Origin: Acephala macrosclerotiorum
Taxonomy: Eukaryota; Ascomycota; Leotiomycetes; Helotiales; Mollisiaceae
Assembly (NCBI GenBank): GCA_014904845.1
Contig: MU119406.1
Location: forward strand, 37,388 to 101,387
Reading direction: 5' to 3'
DNA: 64,000 bases
Shown piece by piece: positions 1 through 10,923 of the stretch. Under the pieces are notes generated by a model that did not search any database, was not told the origin of the DNA, and saw nothing but the letters and a program-made list of their open reading frames with translations. How positions within the stretch are numbered: position 1 is the stretch's first letter; each line of letters opens with the position of its first letter. Made by a program: the position numbers and the translations under genes.

Positions 1-1799
1 GTACCTTCCCGAACAGCACCATCCTTGATCGGCTCTTTTTGCTTGACCCATTCTCTCATGATCTCCCAAATCACTTCCCACGGTGCATCGGTTTTGATGC
101 TTCCAGGCTTTGTGTGGCTTCTTGTGACTCGGTACCCGAGATATCGTAATGCTCCTCGGAAGGAATTCTCGACGGGAGTGATGCAGTGGATGACTTTTGA
201 GAGTGCTGACGGGATGAAGAGTAGAGGTGCAGGATCAATGGCAGCTGGGTCGAAGTCCTTTTTCGTTTTTGATGGAGCTGTTGGAGATGTGTCCGCTTCT
301 AAATCTGGCAGAACCTCTTCCAATGCCAAGGTGAGCATGCCTTCGATCCTGGCAGTTGTATGATATGTGTCCTTCGAAACACTCGGTAGCCCATCGAGAA
401 TCTTCTTGATGAACTCGGGAGAATGGATTGGACCAGCCCACATAGGACCTGCAATGTGTGTCTTGAATCCGCAATGTCTGCAAGAGTTGCTTACTGTAGG
501 ACCTTGGCTGAAGACATGTTTCCATTGCGGAGTGCCATTCTTATTCTCGGACACCTTGTTTCTGGCAACCATCTGTGTAGTCCAGGCCCCGCAGCCAGTA
601 TCGCAATTGTATACCATCATTGTCTTGCCAGCCAAGTATTTGACATCAGCGGGAGACTTATAGACGCGGACGAAGACTCGGGCGTAGAAATCGATCGAAA
701 GAGAGAGTAGGGGCTCGATTGCAACACCGTGTCGAGCGGCGGTGGTTGCGATAGAATGAAGAATGAGCCGGAGTCCGGCTTCGTGTGACATCTGACCCTT
801 CATTGGCACACCGCCATAGAGGGAATATGCCTTTTCAGGATAGCCATTGGAAGCCCATACTCCAGCATCTGTGCAGGTAACACAGAGAAGACCACCATCG
901 TCCCTCACAGCTTGGATGGCAGCATCCAAGAATGGAGCAGCAGTGCCGTATGGATCCAGGTCTATCACATCGTATTTCTTGCTCTTTCCGTCTTTCGCAT
1001 CTTCTCCAACCAAGCTATACATATGTGAAAGAGCATTGCCTGTTACCGCAGTGATCTTGCCCTCCAGCTTATTATGTTTTACATTCAACTCGATCGTCTT
1101 CGTTGCTTCTTTCAGCAAGTCATTTGCAGTTATGGAGGTTGTAAAAGGTATCTCTTGGGCATATCGAAGAGCTCGTAGACCAGTCGCAGAAAGTGCGTCC
1201 AGAATCGAGAAAGGGGGCGGAGGCCGTTCGGACGGTGGTGGGTAGTTGGCCTTGGAGAGCATTATGGTTGGTTCTCCTTCCCCATTGATCTCTTCCATCG
1301 CCGTGTCAGCAGCTGCTCCGCCATTGCTGGCAATCTGCTCCGTAGCAGCATCTTGGAATATTTCTGCCTTCTCTTCTGCAACATTGGGCACGGCCTCGGC
1401 TTCCACCGCGCCTACACCAGCTCTCTCCAGCTTTCCTGCCTTGTTCGAAGAGTCGCCATTCGCTCCATCGTCCCGTTTCCGCTTTTTGTTCTTGTGCTTG
1501 GCTTTGAATCTCTCGCTAGCTTTTTCTGCCTTCCTCCTCTTCGCCTCTACCGCTTCCTCGCCATATGCCTTGATTGCTAGAACACTCAAGTCTCGATTAA
1601 ATTGTTGGATCGGATTGTAGAAAACGGTTTGCTGGGAATTGTTGCCTCGTGGGGTGGTTTGAGGGACCGTCGGAGCAGACGCTGGTACGAGAATGTATGC
1701 AAGACCCTCCTTGATGGTCGTGTATTCTTTCTCTTCGTGAAGAATGTGCTGGTCGACAGCTGGGGTAGCCGTGATATCTGCAGCTTGATTTAAAGACAT
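1..1799 (-). CDS. TRM1: tRNA (guanine26-N2)-dimethyltransferase, 3' end outside window
   Basis: Methylates G26 of tRNAs using S-adenosylmethionine, in nucleus and mitochondria in the known family. The frame starts at the ATG at 1799 and stays open for 599 codons to the left edge, so the C-terminus is missing and no intron is needed. A Lys/Arg-rich low-complexity stretch (residues about 100-125, KHKNKKRKRD) is followed by the SAM-binding segment (DALSATGLRALRYA), the DLDPYGTA motif that corresponds to the family's DPFG-type catalytic motif, and a Cys-rich zinc site (YNCDTGCGAW ... SNSCRHCGFK, then GPMWAGPIH). These together are diagnostic of Trm1. Yeast Trm1 is about 570 residues; this one is longer because of an acidic/Ala-rich insert before the methyltransferase core. 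Single-copy housekeeping gene; no sign of decay. Confidence 0.95.
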   Translation of the reverse strand, partial: MSLNQAADITATPAVDQHILHEEKEYTTIKEGLAYILVPASAPTVPQTTPRGNNSQQTVFYNPIQQFNRDLSVLAIKAYGEEAVEAKRRKAEKASERFKAKHKNKKRKRDDGANGDSSNKAGKLERAGVGAVEAEAVPNVAEEKAEIFQDAATEQIASNGGAAADTAMEEINGEGEPTIMLSKANYPPPSERPPPPFSILDALSATGLRALRYAQEIPFTTSITANDLLKEATKTIELNVKHNKLEGKITAVTGNALSHMYSLVGEDAKDGKSKKYDVIDLDPYGTAAPFLDAAIQAVRDDGGLLCVTCTDAGVWASNGYPEKAYSLYGGVPMKGQMSHEAGLRLILHSIATTAARHGVAIEPLLSLSIDFYARVFVRVYKSPADVKYLAGKTMMVYNCDTGCGAWTTQMVARNKVSENKNGTPQWKHVFSQGPTVSNSCRHCGFKTHIAGPMWAGPIHSPEFIKKILDGLPSVSKDTYHTTARIEGMLTLALEEVLPDLEADTSPTAPSKTKKDFDPAAIDPAPLLFIPSALSKVIHCITPVENSFRGALRYLGYRVTRSHTKPGSIKTDAPWEVIWEIMREWVKQKEPIKDGAVREG

Positions 1800-2509
1800 T
1801 TTGGGTGAGGAGACGAAGGTCCGGATATGCAAGAACCCACCTAAGTGTTCATATCTTCGAAGACTCACCCTACAGATTCGGAGAAGCAGCTGCATGCGCA
1901 CCAAGAATTTCACAGTGAGCGCGAAATTGAAGAGTCAGATATGGCAGTGATATTTTTTGCTCGTGTTCTGCCGCAGCCTTGCTCAATATGGCTAGCTTCT
2001 TAGGGCGGTGTACGAAACTCCAACTACGTGGACTCGCTCTAATCCCCTTCGCATTCAAACCATCATCAGTTCCCCCTTCCCTTTTAATCAGGTAGAAGGG
2101 TATATAGCACACACTCAGCTTTATCGGTTGCCTCTTGACTGGTTGATTTATTGTAAGAGATGGCTTGCGCGGTCCTTCGATCTCGTGACCCCCCTGCGCC
2201 ATTTGCAAACAGCTTCGAGGTCGATGTATGCCAGCCCCTCCTCTATTTCATCTATCCCTAACCATACATCTAGTATACCATGACAACCAGCGATTGTTAC
2301 CATCATCAAATTCATTATAATTGGTTCTAGAAGCTCTTTCACAAAACCCCAAAAAACCTAGAGACCCAAAGGAAGACCCAAAAGAAACCTCAAAAACAGA
2401 AAGCAGGCCCAATATCCCTCTCAGCATCTATCTTCCTTTACCAAAAAAAAAACCAAACCAAACCAAAATTCTATGTCGGACAACCTGGCTCCAGAAGGGG
2501 AAGGATTAC
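1800..2509. other. intergenic, head of TRM1 to tail of next gene
   Basis: No convincing coding sequence. It holds the presumed promoter of TRM1 (minus strand) and A-rich and CCAAA-repeat tracts near 2340-2470. Short ORFs on both strands lack recognisable motifs. Confidence 0.5.
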
Positions 2510-3244
2510 TCAGGACTCGTCGCGGGAAAGATCGTCGAGGGCAAGAGCACCCTGGTTTTCATCCACTTGTCGCCGGGCCTCTTCATCTTGTGCTGGAGCG
2601 GCTGGAGCTTTTCGGACCTTTAGACCCTTCTCAAAGCAAAAGAAGTAGTCGTCGCAAAGCAAGCAAAATCCATCCAAAGCCACACAGACCCAAGCCCTCC
2701 AATTCACAATCTTCTTTTCCTCATTCTCATAAAAAGTAAGGTTTACACCAGCGAATACCATAGCAAAGAGAGTCATTACGACAAGAATTGCTGCAATGTC
2801 GTGATCTCGTTTGTCGTGATCTCGTTTGTCGTGATCCAGCTCCGCACGTTGGGAGCGCAGGCTGTGCAGAAGTTCGTCGAGAGATGGCACGCTGAGTTCC
2901 TTGAGCCTCTCGATATCCTCATTTAGAATCTTCTTCTTGCCGTCTTGAATGAACGAGAACGGGCCCCAGAGCAGGTTCGATCCGGCCTGCGCAATCAATG
3001 TTTAGAAACAGAAGTCACTTTGCAGCGGGTCGTGGTTTCTTACAGTTATGGTTCCGAAAATGTAGTAGTATGTGCGACATTGATTCAATTGCGCACTGAT
3101 AGTAGTATCCATCACAAGTGATGTGATGGAGAAGATGAGGAGGGCGAGGCCGAACATTTGGCGTGGGCCGAGATGGGCCCATCTCATCGTAGTCTGTAGC
3201 CTGCGATTGTCCCTGACCGATTGCATGATATTTGAGAGGTTCAT
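2510..3244 (-). CDS. small four-helix membrane protein, 225 aa
   Basis: Exons 3244..3044 and 2986..2510; the 57-nt intron (3043..2987) has GTAAG at the donor, a CTAAA branch-like site and CAG acceptor, and joins in phase 0. The product has four hydrophobic helices, two in the first exon and start of the second (around FGLALLIFSITSLVMD and YYYIFGTITAG), one after the repeat (AAILVVMTLFAMVFAGV) and one near the end (WVCVALDGFCLLCD). Between helices 2 and 3 lies a charged Asp-His-Asp-Lys-Arg repeat coded by a tandem DNA repeat. The layout resembles the many uncharacterised fungal multi-span proteins; function unknown. Acidic, polar C-terminal tail. The exon structure is convincing, the role is not known. 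Confidence 0.7.
2798..2836. repeat. 15-bp tandem repeat inside the membrane-protein gene
   Basis: Unit GTCGTGATCTCGTTT occurs twice in direct tandem, followed by the first 9 bases of a third copy. It codes on the minus strand for repeated DHDKR and does not break the frame, so copy number could vary between strains without loss of the protein. Confidence 0.85.
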
Positions 3245-4162
3245 TTCGATTGCTTGATATAATGACGTGAATGTGCGTATAGAGCTGAGATGTTGGATGA
3301 GCTGTGCTTGATCTTGATGTCTCTGATGCTTGATTGTTCAGTTCTCTTTCGCAGCATTCTTTACATAGGCAAGTGCCTGTACAGTTCCTTCTACTTCCAG
3401 GTGCTCAAGCTAGTCAAACTCTATTTTCATGAGAGCGATTGTACTCTCAAAACCAACCAGTCAACTCTCTGGCCACCCCCTACACGGATACACTCTCCCA
3501 CAGCTAATTACCAGTGAACTATGGATCTTCTAGCAGTTTTCTTTGCCATTGGAACTCACCTACAGCTTCGCAGGCTCCGGAAAGAGCAATGCCGTGTCGG
3601 AATATCCTGGAGTTTGGTCAAAGAGGATCAGCATCTGCGAGACACGAAAACTCGATCTGCGAGTCTGCCAACCATCGATAACGGAGTACTCGACCATGAT
3701 TCCAACAACCACATTAGATGTCATCGAAAAGACGAAGGCAATTCGAGATGCGTCGGGAAAAAGACGTCTCAGCGCTTCCAAACCCTACGCATCGAACCCG
3801 CCCAACGGCATCTCGAACTAGAATTATATTCGATATCCTTCGGCTAGAATCCTTACAACATGGTACGACAAGGCTTAACGTTCACGGTTCTGCTTTTCGA
3901 AATGCATTCTTCGGGAGGGATACGTTGAGGAGGGGAGTTGGTAGACGAAAGCGAAAATAGGAACTTCCTTAGAACGGCCTTGCAGCAAGAACACAACAGG
4001 ACAACAAAAACTCAGCAGGAGCTTATACATATCTATTTTACAAAGTTTTGGTATACCATGCTCCCTTTCTCCCTCTTCCTGTGATATTCAGTACCTGTGG
4101 CCTGGTTTTGCAACAGCGATCAGGACCCCTTCTCTTCAACTGTGCATTTTATGCCTGCTAGA
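3245..4162. other. intergenic with ambiguous open frames
   Basis: Between 3540 and 3825 both strands stay open (plus 3543..3821, 92 codons with a GSGKS string; minus 3781..3560, 73 codons). Neither has an identifiable domain or a supported neighbour exon, so no gene is called. The rest shows nothing recognisable. Confidence 0.4.
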
Positions 4163-4582
4163 TTAGAGGCTCATAGAAATCCCATCCGCGCTCATATACT
4201 TCGGGTTGAACCAGGATCTGTATTTTGATGCCTTCTTGCTAATCCGTTCCTCTTCAAGCTCCCGGATCCAACGAGCTTTGGCGCACTTCAACGCAAACGT
4301 AAAGGTGAACAACCAAAACCCCCCAAGTATCACTAAGACACCGAAGATGAATCCGGGCTTAACGCAAAAGCTGTCCCACGTTACAGTATTGGTACACGAT
4401 GTACCATTGAAATTGATCGTCGCATTGCTCAGTGAGCAATTGGTTCCGTCAGTAAATTCCTAGAGAGAGTAAGCTTCGTCTAACTAGTCTCGAAAGGACA
4501 ATGAGGAAAGACAAACCATTTCTCTGGACAATTCTGCTCTGAAGTGGGCTGCCAATGAATGTGGTTTGCGTATTGTAGAATT
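4163..4582 (-). CDS. C-terminal exons of a putative single-span membrane protein
   Basis: Two exons are supported: 4582..4517 and 4459..4163, joined by a 57-nt intron (4516..4460, GTTTGT...CTAG) in phase 0. The product begins NSTIRKPHSL, passes a Cys/Asn-rich stretch with N-glycosylation sites (NCS, NAT, NGT), then one hydrophobic helix (FIFGVLVILGGFWLFTFTF) and a basic cytoplasmic tail ending MSL. This gives an outside-glycosylated, inside-basic topology. A further 5' exon probably lies near 4625-4860 (donor GTAAGA at 4625, leaving a short 43-nt intron), but its reading is uncertain, so the start is not fixed. Function unknown. Confidence 0.45.
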
Positions 4583-5148
4583 CTGACGGCAAAAATAATT
4601 AACTCGATGGTGAAGAATTTCTTACGGAACTTGTGTGCGAGTCCAAGGCTATAAATACTGATACTACTTAGGGGAACTAGTCCAATTAGTCATAGTATCT
4701 ACTTTACTTACCTTTCTTACCAATGTTACTCTCATGTGGCTACGCTTCCTTAGTTCCCGCATTGAGAGAACTTCAACCTTCTAAAGAACGTTACTATGAC
4801 GCTTGTGAAAGACGAGAACAAGTAATAACAAAGGCCGATCATGCCCATTTTCTAGAAATTATTTGCAAAATAAGATATTGATACAGTTGTTTGAAGACGT
4901 AGATGAAACGAAAGAATTTAAAAAGCACAAAATCTAAGTCCTGATTTTACAGGGGCTATTGAGGGGGCAAAATATAAAATTTCAGCAAACAGTATTGTAG
5001 TACAGCACAGAATCACAGTCAATTCACCCAATGCCACCACTGCCATATTCCGGCAGCCAAAAAATAAGCAGAAACCCGAACTCCAGTGCAAACGCTCAGC
5101 TCGAGACCTTGCCCAAAACCGGAAAGTCAATGACCTCGTGAGGTTTCG

Positions 5149-5880
5149 TCAACCCCCCTTTAACTTGAAAATTTGTACAAGATTCAAGCCATCGGCCCTG
5201 AACGGACTGAAAGATTGAAGATTCTCCTTCTGCAGTTGCTCAACCAAAGGATCCGCCTCGTCTCCTATCAGAATGGCCACCATAAGCCGCGGCCTAGAGT
5301 AGTTGTGGCGATGAAGTATATCCTCACGTAAAGGAATGTGTCGGGGTATGCACAAAGCCTTCTTGCTTAAAGGAACACTCTGTGTTGCCGTCTTTTGGGA
5401 CCTCTCTTTAGAGTATCCTGCGGTCTCAGATGGCGAGTACTCGGAAGTCAATTCCAGTCCCAGGCTACCTACATTGGCTGAGGTTAATCTTACCTCTTCT
5501 GAGCTCTATTAGACAAAAAGCGATCTTACTTTCTGTAATATTCTCTCGTGCTTCAAAAGCACGCTGAAGTTAAGAGCTCAAGACTAACTTTTTTTCGTAG
5601 CTCCATTCACGTCATTGAAGAGAGGCTCTCCAGACTTCAATCCTGGATGCGGTCTCGGTGATGATGTTTATACGAATGTGAACGATGTGTTTGCCTGCTA
5701 TCGGTATCTCCCAGGTATTGATAGTAATTCTTGCAGAACTTCCAATCGCGACTTTACGGGCATGTGTGTCAGTGGATCGGCGAGAATCGGTGGGTTCGCA
5801 CAAGATGTCGGCCACCTCCTCTTCGCGGTACACCTACTCCTCGTTCCTCAAATACTCGTTGATGACCTTATGGTACTAAA
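5149..5880 (-). pseudogene. possible decayed multi-exon gene, unknown product
   Basis: Minus-strand open stretches (5833..5612 and 5451..5149) read like protein (ITINTWEIPIAGKHIVHIR; DILHRHNYSRPRLMVAILIG) and are separated by splice-like signals (GTAAG near 5530-5490). The upstream continuation of the first stretch is in frame but crosses a TAG between NEE and VYREEE. I could not build an uninterrupted model. It may be a broken gene or one with several small introns; no family recognised. Confidence 0.25.
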
Positions 5881-6253
5881 TTCGTTCCTCAGTTTCAGTG
5901 TGGCTTTTGCTGTCTTGTGGATCGGCTCCTGCACTCGTCCCCATCACGAGGTTGCTGGTAAGACAGCTCATGCTCAACTAGGACCGTACGTAGACAGCTA
6001 ATACAGCATCAGGGTTCGCACCTGTCGACGATAACGACGATCTCATCATTACCGATATGAATCAAGGGATAGGAATTATTGTCGAATGCCTCCTGTTTGA
6101 GGTGCGTTTCATGGCTCTCTGGCCTACATTATGACGAGCCCCTGATTCTAGTGGGGTGGCAATGTACTGTATGGTAAGTGACTTTTCACTTTTGTAAGCA
6201 GCGACACAGGAATACTACACGCAATTAAATGTGTTGAGCCTTTCGAGTCTTCG

Positions 6254-8019
6254 CTACAATCTAGGCTTGACTTGCAATTCCATCTTCTCAGCATCAGCTT
6301 TCGCCCATTCTCTCATCACCTTCCGCATGATCTTTCCACTGGCCAGTTTGGGAACCTCATCCACGAAGGTTACTCCACCTACGAGCCACTTATGTTTAGC
6401 TACTCTAGGCTTAATCCATTCCTGAATATCGGCTGTTCTTAACTTTTCCTTCGAATTTTCTTGCAGAGCGACATAAGCTCGCGGCCACTCTTCACCATGA
6501 AGCGTGATGCCCACCACAGCTGCATCAGCAATATGTTCATGCTCAAGCAATACAGCCTCCAACTCGGCTGGAGCTACTTGCATGGCATTGACCTTGATCA
6601 TTTCCTACTCGATGTTAGCATGCGATTCTCCTACACTCTCTGGAAGAGAACTTACCCTCTTCCTATCCACAATCCAAAACCACTCCCTCTCGTCCCTGAC
6701 CCCCACATCACCCGTCTTCAACCACCCATTAACTAACGTCTCTTTCGTTGCTTCCTCATTCCTCCAATACCCTAAACAAACTTGCGGGCCTCGGATCCAA
6801 ATTTCTCCTCTTTCCCCGACACCAACATCTTTCCCATCGTCGTCTCTCAAACGACATTCCGTGTTCGGAAGCAATTGTCCCACACTTCCCGAACCATCAT
6901 CTACACCTCCAGGAACCATCAAAGCACCGCACGTAACTTCGGTCATACCCCATCCGTTGTTGATCTGCACTCCGAATCTTTTGCATACATCGTTCCGGAG
7001 TTCGAGTGGCAAGGGAGCTGCGCCACAGAGGATGTCTTCCACTGTGCTGATATCGTACTTCGCTGTTTCGGGCCTCTTGCTCAGCATAACGAGAATGGGA
7101 GGCGCGATGTGGAGATGTGTGATCTTGAAGCGTTGGATGGCTGACAGGAAGTCTCCATAGACGAATTGCTTCATGACGTAGACTGGGACTTGTAACTTGA
7201 GCGCGATGAGGATAGTCCACAGCTGGCCGTATGCATGATAGAGGGGTAAGAAACCGATCCAACGTTCTGGTGGTCGGTCGGCAATGGAGAAGGGTTTCAT
7301 ATGGTATTTTATGAAGATTGTTTGTTCGATGTTGGCGAGGAGGTTGTGGTGGGAGACGCAGACGCCTTTTGGGAGACCTGTTGTTCCAGAGGAGTAGTTT
7401 ATTGTTGCTGTCGTGTTGATGGATTCTTTTAGGCTGAGTTCTGGCCATGAGTAGGCTTCTGCTTCTTGGGGCGTGCCGATTAGGTGTCGCCAGTCTTTGA
7501 CGCCATCGATTGTTGAGTTCTCTTCGTCTGAGAATTGGAATATGCAGCTCTTTGAGAAACCAGCTTGACTAGCAGCAGTGATGGCATTATTTACTAGATT
7601 GGGATATGTGAGGAGTATTCGAGCTTGTGTATCTTTGAGTTGATGTGCCAATTCTAGACAAGTTTCAGCCAGACTCCTCAGCCTCGAGAGACCACATACT
7701 CACCATTTGGAGTATACATAGGATTGGCACCACTGAAAGCAAACCCACCACCAACAATGCCCAGATACGCAGCAGGGACGAAGATATGATTTGGAGTGTA
7801 TATCAACACAACATCACCTCTCTTCAAACCCGCCATCGTCAAGCCAAACGCCAATCTTTTCACCCATTGCTTCAACTGAGCAGCAGACAACGAGATCTCC
7901 GTGTTTCTTGAGTCAATCCATATAGGATTCTCTGATGGTTTGCTTCCAGGAGGGAAGAGATGAGACAGGACGTTGCACTTTGGTATGTCGATGTCCGGGA
8001 AGGGGGATCGGAGGGCCAT
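6254..8019 (-). CDS. 4-coumarate-CoA ligase-like acyl-CoA synthetase
   Basis: Forms acyl- or aryl-CoA through an acyl-adenylate. Exons 8019..7704, 7653..6656 and 6604..6254; introns of 50 and 51 nt (GTGAGT...CTAG; GTAAGT...GTAG) give a 554-residue protein, the usual length of the class I adenylate-forming family. Visible motifs: YTPNELAHQLKD at the first junction, the P-loop-like YSSGTTGLPKGV, GWGMTEVTCG, the TGDVG motif, IVDRKREMIKV hinge, and the catalytic Lys in ASGKIMRK near the C-terminus. The last residues are PRL, a weak variant of the peroxisomal SKL signal. An in-frame ATG 73 codons upstream exists, but the downstream one (MALRSPFPD) matches the usual start of the family. Substrate not predictable from sequence alone. 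Confidence 0.92.
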
Positions 8020-8559
8020 CTTAAAAAATTTGGCAGCGTTCAAAAGACACGAAGTTGCAGAAACACCACGAGGCTGAGGAAGACATCTTGAAGGGCTGGT
8101 GTAGTTGCATATCCGAGGCTGTGTTGCTATGATGCCCCGGCGGGTTAGTGAGACCGGGGCATCTTTGAAGTGCGGGGTAGCTTCAACCCGAAAATCCGAG
8201 GCTAAGCCCTCCATGATGAAGACCATCTCCGAGCACATTAATAATTCTTGAATTCGTACAGGACTCCCGTTTCAATCACGAGGAACAAAAAAAAGTATTT
8301 GCTGTAAGTATCTTGAATTTTTCCAGGAAATGAACTTTTCCCTAGCCGAACTTACCCAGCATTGTACTAAGCATTTCAATGATGACCAGACCTATTATCC
8401 TTTGATTTGGCCAGAAAACAAACGAATAAGGGATTCTTTCACTTCTACAACATTGTGATCCGCTCCAAGATTAAGAATGATAAGCTTCGAAGCGTGCAAT
8501 GGATGGTTGAATATTACCTGCTGACTAGAGTCAAGCCATGTCCTTCCAGGGGCTACGCG

Positions 8560-8910
8560 ACGTTAAGCGAGGCGGGAAAGGCGGGGTTTTCATGCGAGCC
8601 AATATATAAAACTGCTGTTTCATATTTCTACTTGCCAGATTTTAATTTAAATCTCGCCTTTACATAGTTAAATATATTGATTATAAAATAATCAAAAACA
8701 AAGTAATAAAATTTGATTATAAAATAAATAATATTAAAAAAAAATTTAATTAATAAACTTTTATCGTTTTATAAATTATATAAATAATTTAATTTAACTT
8801 TAAATTATTATTTTATATAAAAGCTTAAAATTTTATAAGTTATTATAAAGCGGGGCCAGATTCTGAAAAACCGCCCTATGGGACCCTATAACGCAGTTTA
8901 CTTGAACGCT
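8560..8910. repeat. possible degraded inverted-repeat element
   Basis: GC-rich ends flank an AT-rich core. AAGGCGGGGTTTTCATG near 8579 resembles the reverse complement of the stretch near 8873-8889 (TAGGGCGGTTTTTCAGAA). The match is imperfect, so this is a guess at an old element mutated in its core. Confidence 0.3.
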
Positions 8911-9189
8911 TTTCTCACGGAATAACATCTCGTTTGTTCGTATAATTAAGCACTTTTTGTACCTACGAACTCCGGGAAGAGAGGGAGTAGTACGCTCTCT
9001 CGTGAGGCAGAACGAATGTGCATCGAGCCAGTTAGTATCTTGGCGTGATTGTGTGTCGGTTAAACACGGTCCTCAAGCCAGCTATACTTATTTTGCCCTC
9101 GCCCGGGCTCGGTGAGTTATTTGCGCGCTTTATGTTTCACACGGCATTTCATTGCATAGGATAGTGCTAAATACAGAGAAGGCAGACAC

Positions 9190-9459
9190 GTTACGAGCTG
9201 GGCTTTACGGGTCTGTGCGCTCAGGGTATTTTCGAAGAACATAAGGAATAAAATCTCGAATTATAAAAGATTAAAAAGTTAAAAACGCAATTCAATTAAA
9301 ATTAAACTTAAAGCTAAAATTGGAGATAAATTGAAAAAGTAGTGCTTATAAAGTTTTAAAGTAATAATCGTGATTTTTAGAATTTGTAAGTAAAAAAATA
9401 GCTCGCTAAAAGCGAAAAATGCCTTGTGGCGCACAGACCCGTGAAGCCTGGCTCGTTAC
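9190..9459. mobile_element. short TIR element (MITE-like), AT-eroded core
   Basis: The left end (9190..9220) and the reverse complement of the right end (9429..9459) match at 27 of 31 positions (GTTACGAGC... / GTAACGAGC..., both ending GGGTCTGTGCGC). Similarity continues inward for about 15 bases. Three of the four mismatches are C/T or G/A. The 170-bp core is almost pure A+T. No coding capacity and no clear target duplication, so family is unassigned. Confidence 0.65.
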
Positions 9460-9573
9460 ATCAGCCTAAATTGCCTCACCATAAATAATTCATGATCTCC
9501 CAACTAGTGCCGCATACTTAACCTCCAACTGCTACTTTGCCTTCATTTTCCTTACATTTATTAGGAAAGGAAG

Positions 9574-10923
9574 ATGAGGCGCTTCAAAAGTGTCTTTCGC
9601 AGCCACAGATTAAAAACGGTGCACCCGCAAGTTGCAGTCGAGGCTATTGGAATAATCGAACGACCAACCTCGCAGAATGCCACCAACCACTGTGTTGTAT
9701 CCAAATTATCGGATCAGCGACCTACAAATGAGATCGGAGATTCCGAGATAGTTATTCTGTACGTCCTCTCTCGCCTCACCCTATTCACGTTTTGCACCAC
9801 ACTCCCAATCTCCCAGCCTGAACCAATAAACCACTCAGGCCAAGATCGGTTGAGACACTGCATCCAGTTTAGCATCATGATACTGGCCAACGCAAGCTCC
9901 GAGTCATGGGGGGGGAAGCCAGGAAATTTCTAGGCAAAGCGGGGAGAATGAAAATGCTGAGTCTAACATTTCAAAGCGTAGTGGGCGTTGCGGGATCAGG
10001 CAAAAGCACCGTCAGGCCCCCTCTCCCTCCTCAACTCCGAACATCCACGAAAGTATACATATCAGTAAAACTAAACCTTCATTCAGTTAATACACCAAAT
10101 CCGAGGCCGCAAAACCCCAAAGACCGACTACCAGCCAGACTCCAAGCCTCTCGCTCACGAAATCCAAGTCTTTCCCTGGATCTACCAAACTCGTAACATC
10201 AGGTTCGTCGAGCTTCCCGGTTTCGACTCGAGGATTCTCTCCAACGTCAAGATATTCAAACAGATTGCTATCTTTTTGCAAGAGCTGTTTGTGGCCCCTT
10301 GCTCTCTCTACAACTTCCAGTCACTGACAAAAATTGTTAGCTATGAACGAAAAATCCCAATCTCTGCTATTCTGTACTGTCATCCATTCACCGTAACGGA
10401 ATCGATACGAACTTCAATCCTGCAACTGGAATTCGTGAAAGCTCTCATCGGACAAGCTAGCTTCAAGAACCTCATCTTCGTCTTAACGTACCCAGATAAG
10501 ATACCAAACGAAAACCAGCGTATCAACATTGTCTCAGGCCTGGAGAAGGACTACTGGTCCGAATTCAAAGCCCATGGTGCTCGAATTTCTACGCGGTCAG
10601 GGGGCGATCCACTCGAGAAGTCGGCTTTAGGGTCTATAACCACAAGCCACGACAACACGATTCTGGAATTACAGAGGGAATTAGTTGATCAGGAAAGGAC
10701 TTTGTTGAGGACCAGTGCTGGGAAAGTCATTCAGACAGCTATTGAAGAGGTGAAAGTGGGATTACTGGATGAAGTAATGGAGATTAGGGATGGCAGAGTC
10801 CGGTATATGGCTCCGAGCACCTTTCAGAGAGATGGAGAAGAGGAAAGGAGAACAGCTGATATTCGAGAATTGACGGCTGCATCCTTGTCCCTCAACTGGC
10901 CTGTTTCGAAATTGAAAGTCTGA
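9574..10923 (+). CDS. P-loop GTPase (AIG1/G-domain-like)
   Basis: Predicted GTP-binding protein of a type common and expanded in fungi. Best model: exons 9574..9758, 9977..10010, 10087..10286, 10341..10923, 333 residues. Introns of 218, 76 and 54 nt each have GT donor, CTAAC/CTGAC-like branch and AG acceptor. Splicing creates the G1 motif VVGVAGSGKSTLI, which no single open frame contains, and then VELPGFDSR (G3). LTYPDK is a plausible G4. The last intron (10287..10340) is a multiple of three without stops, so it also reads as protein; removing it gives a smoother QELYERKIPISAILY. The C-terminal third (LQRELVDQERTLLRTSAGKVIQ) is likely coiled coil. Cellular role unknown. Confidence 0.8.

Larger units (their letters stand above)
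8020..9573. other. gene-free stretch with two eroded AT-rich patches
   Basis: Apart from the inverted-repeat elements listed separately, no coding sequence is supported. AT-rich patches at about 8635-8850 and 9240-9410 show the same composition as the large AT block at 47-63 kb. Confidence 0.6.

Noticed and set aside
3543..3821. Plus ORF with GSGKS
   Set aside because: The string alone is too short to call a P-loop protein; no flanking beta-strand or second motif, and the opposite strand is equally open.
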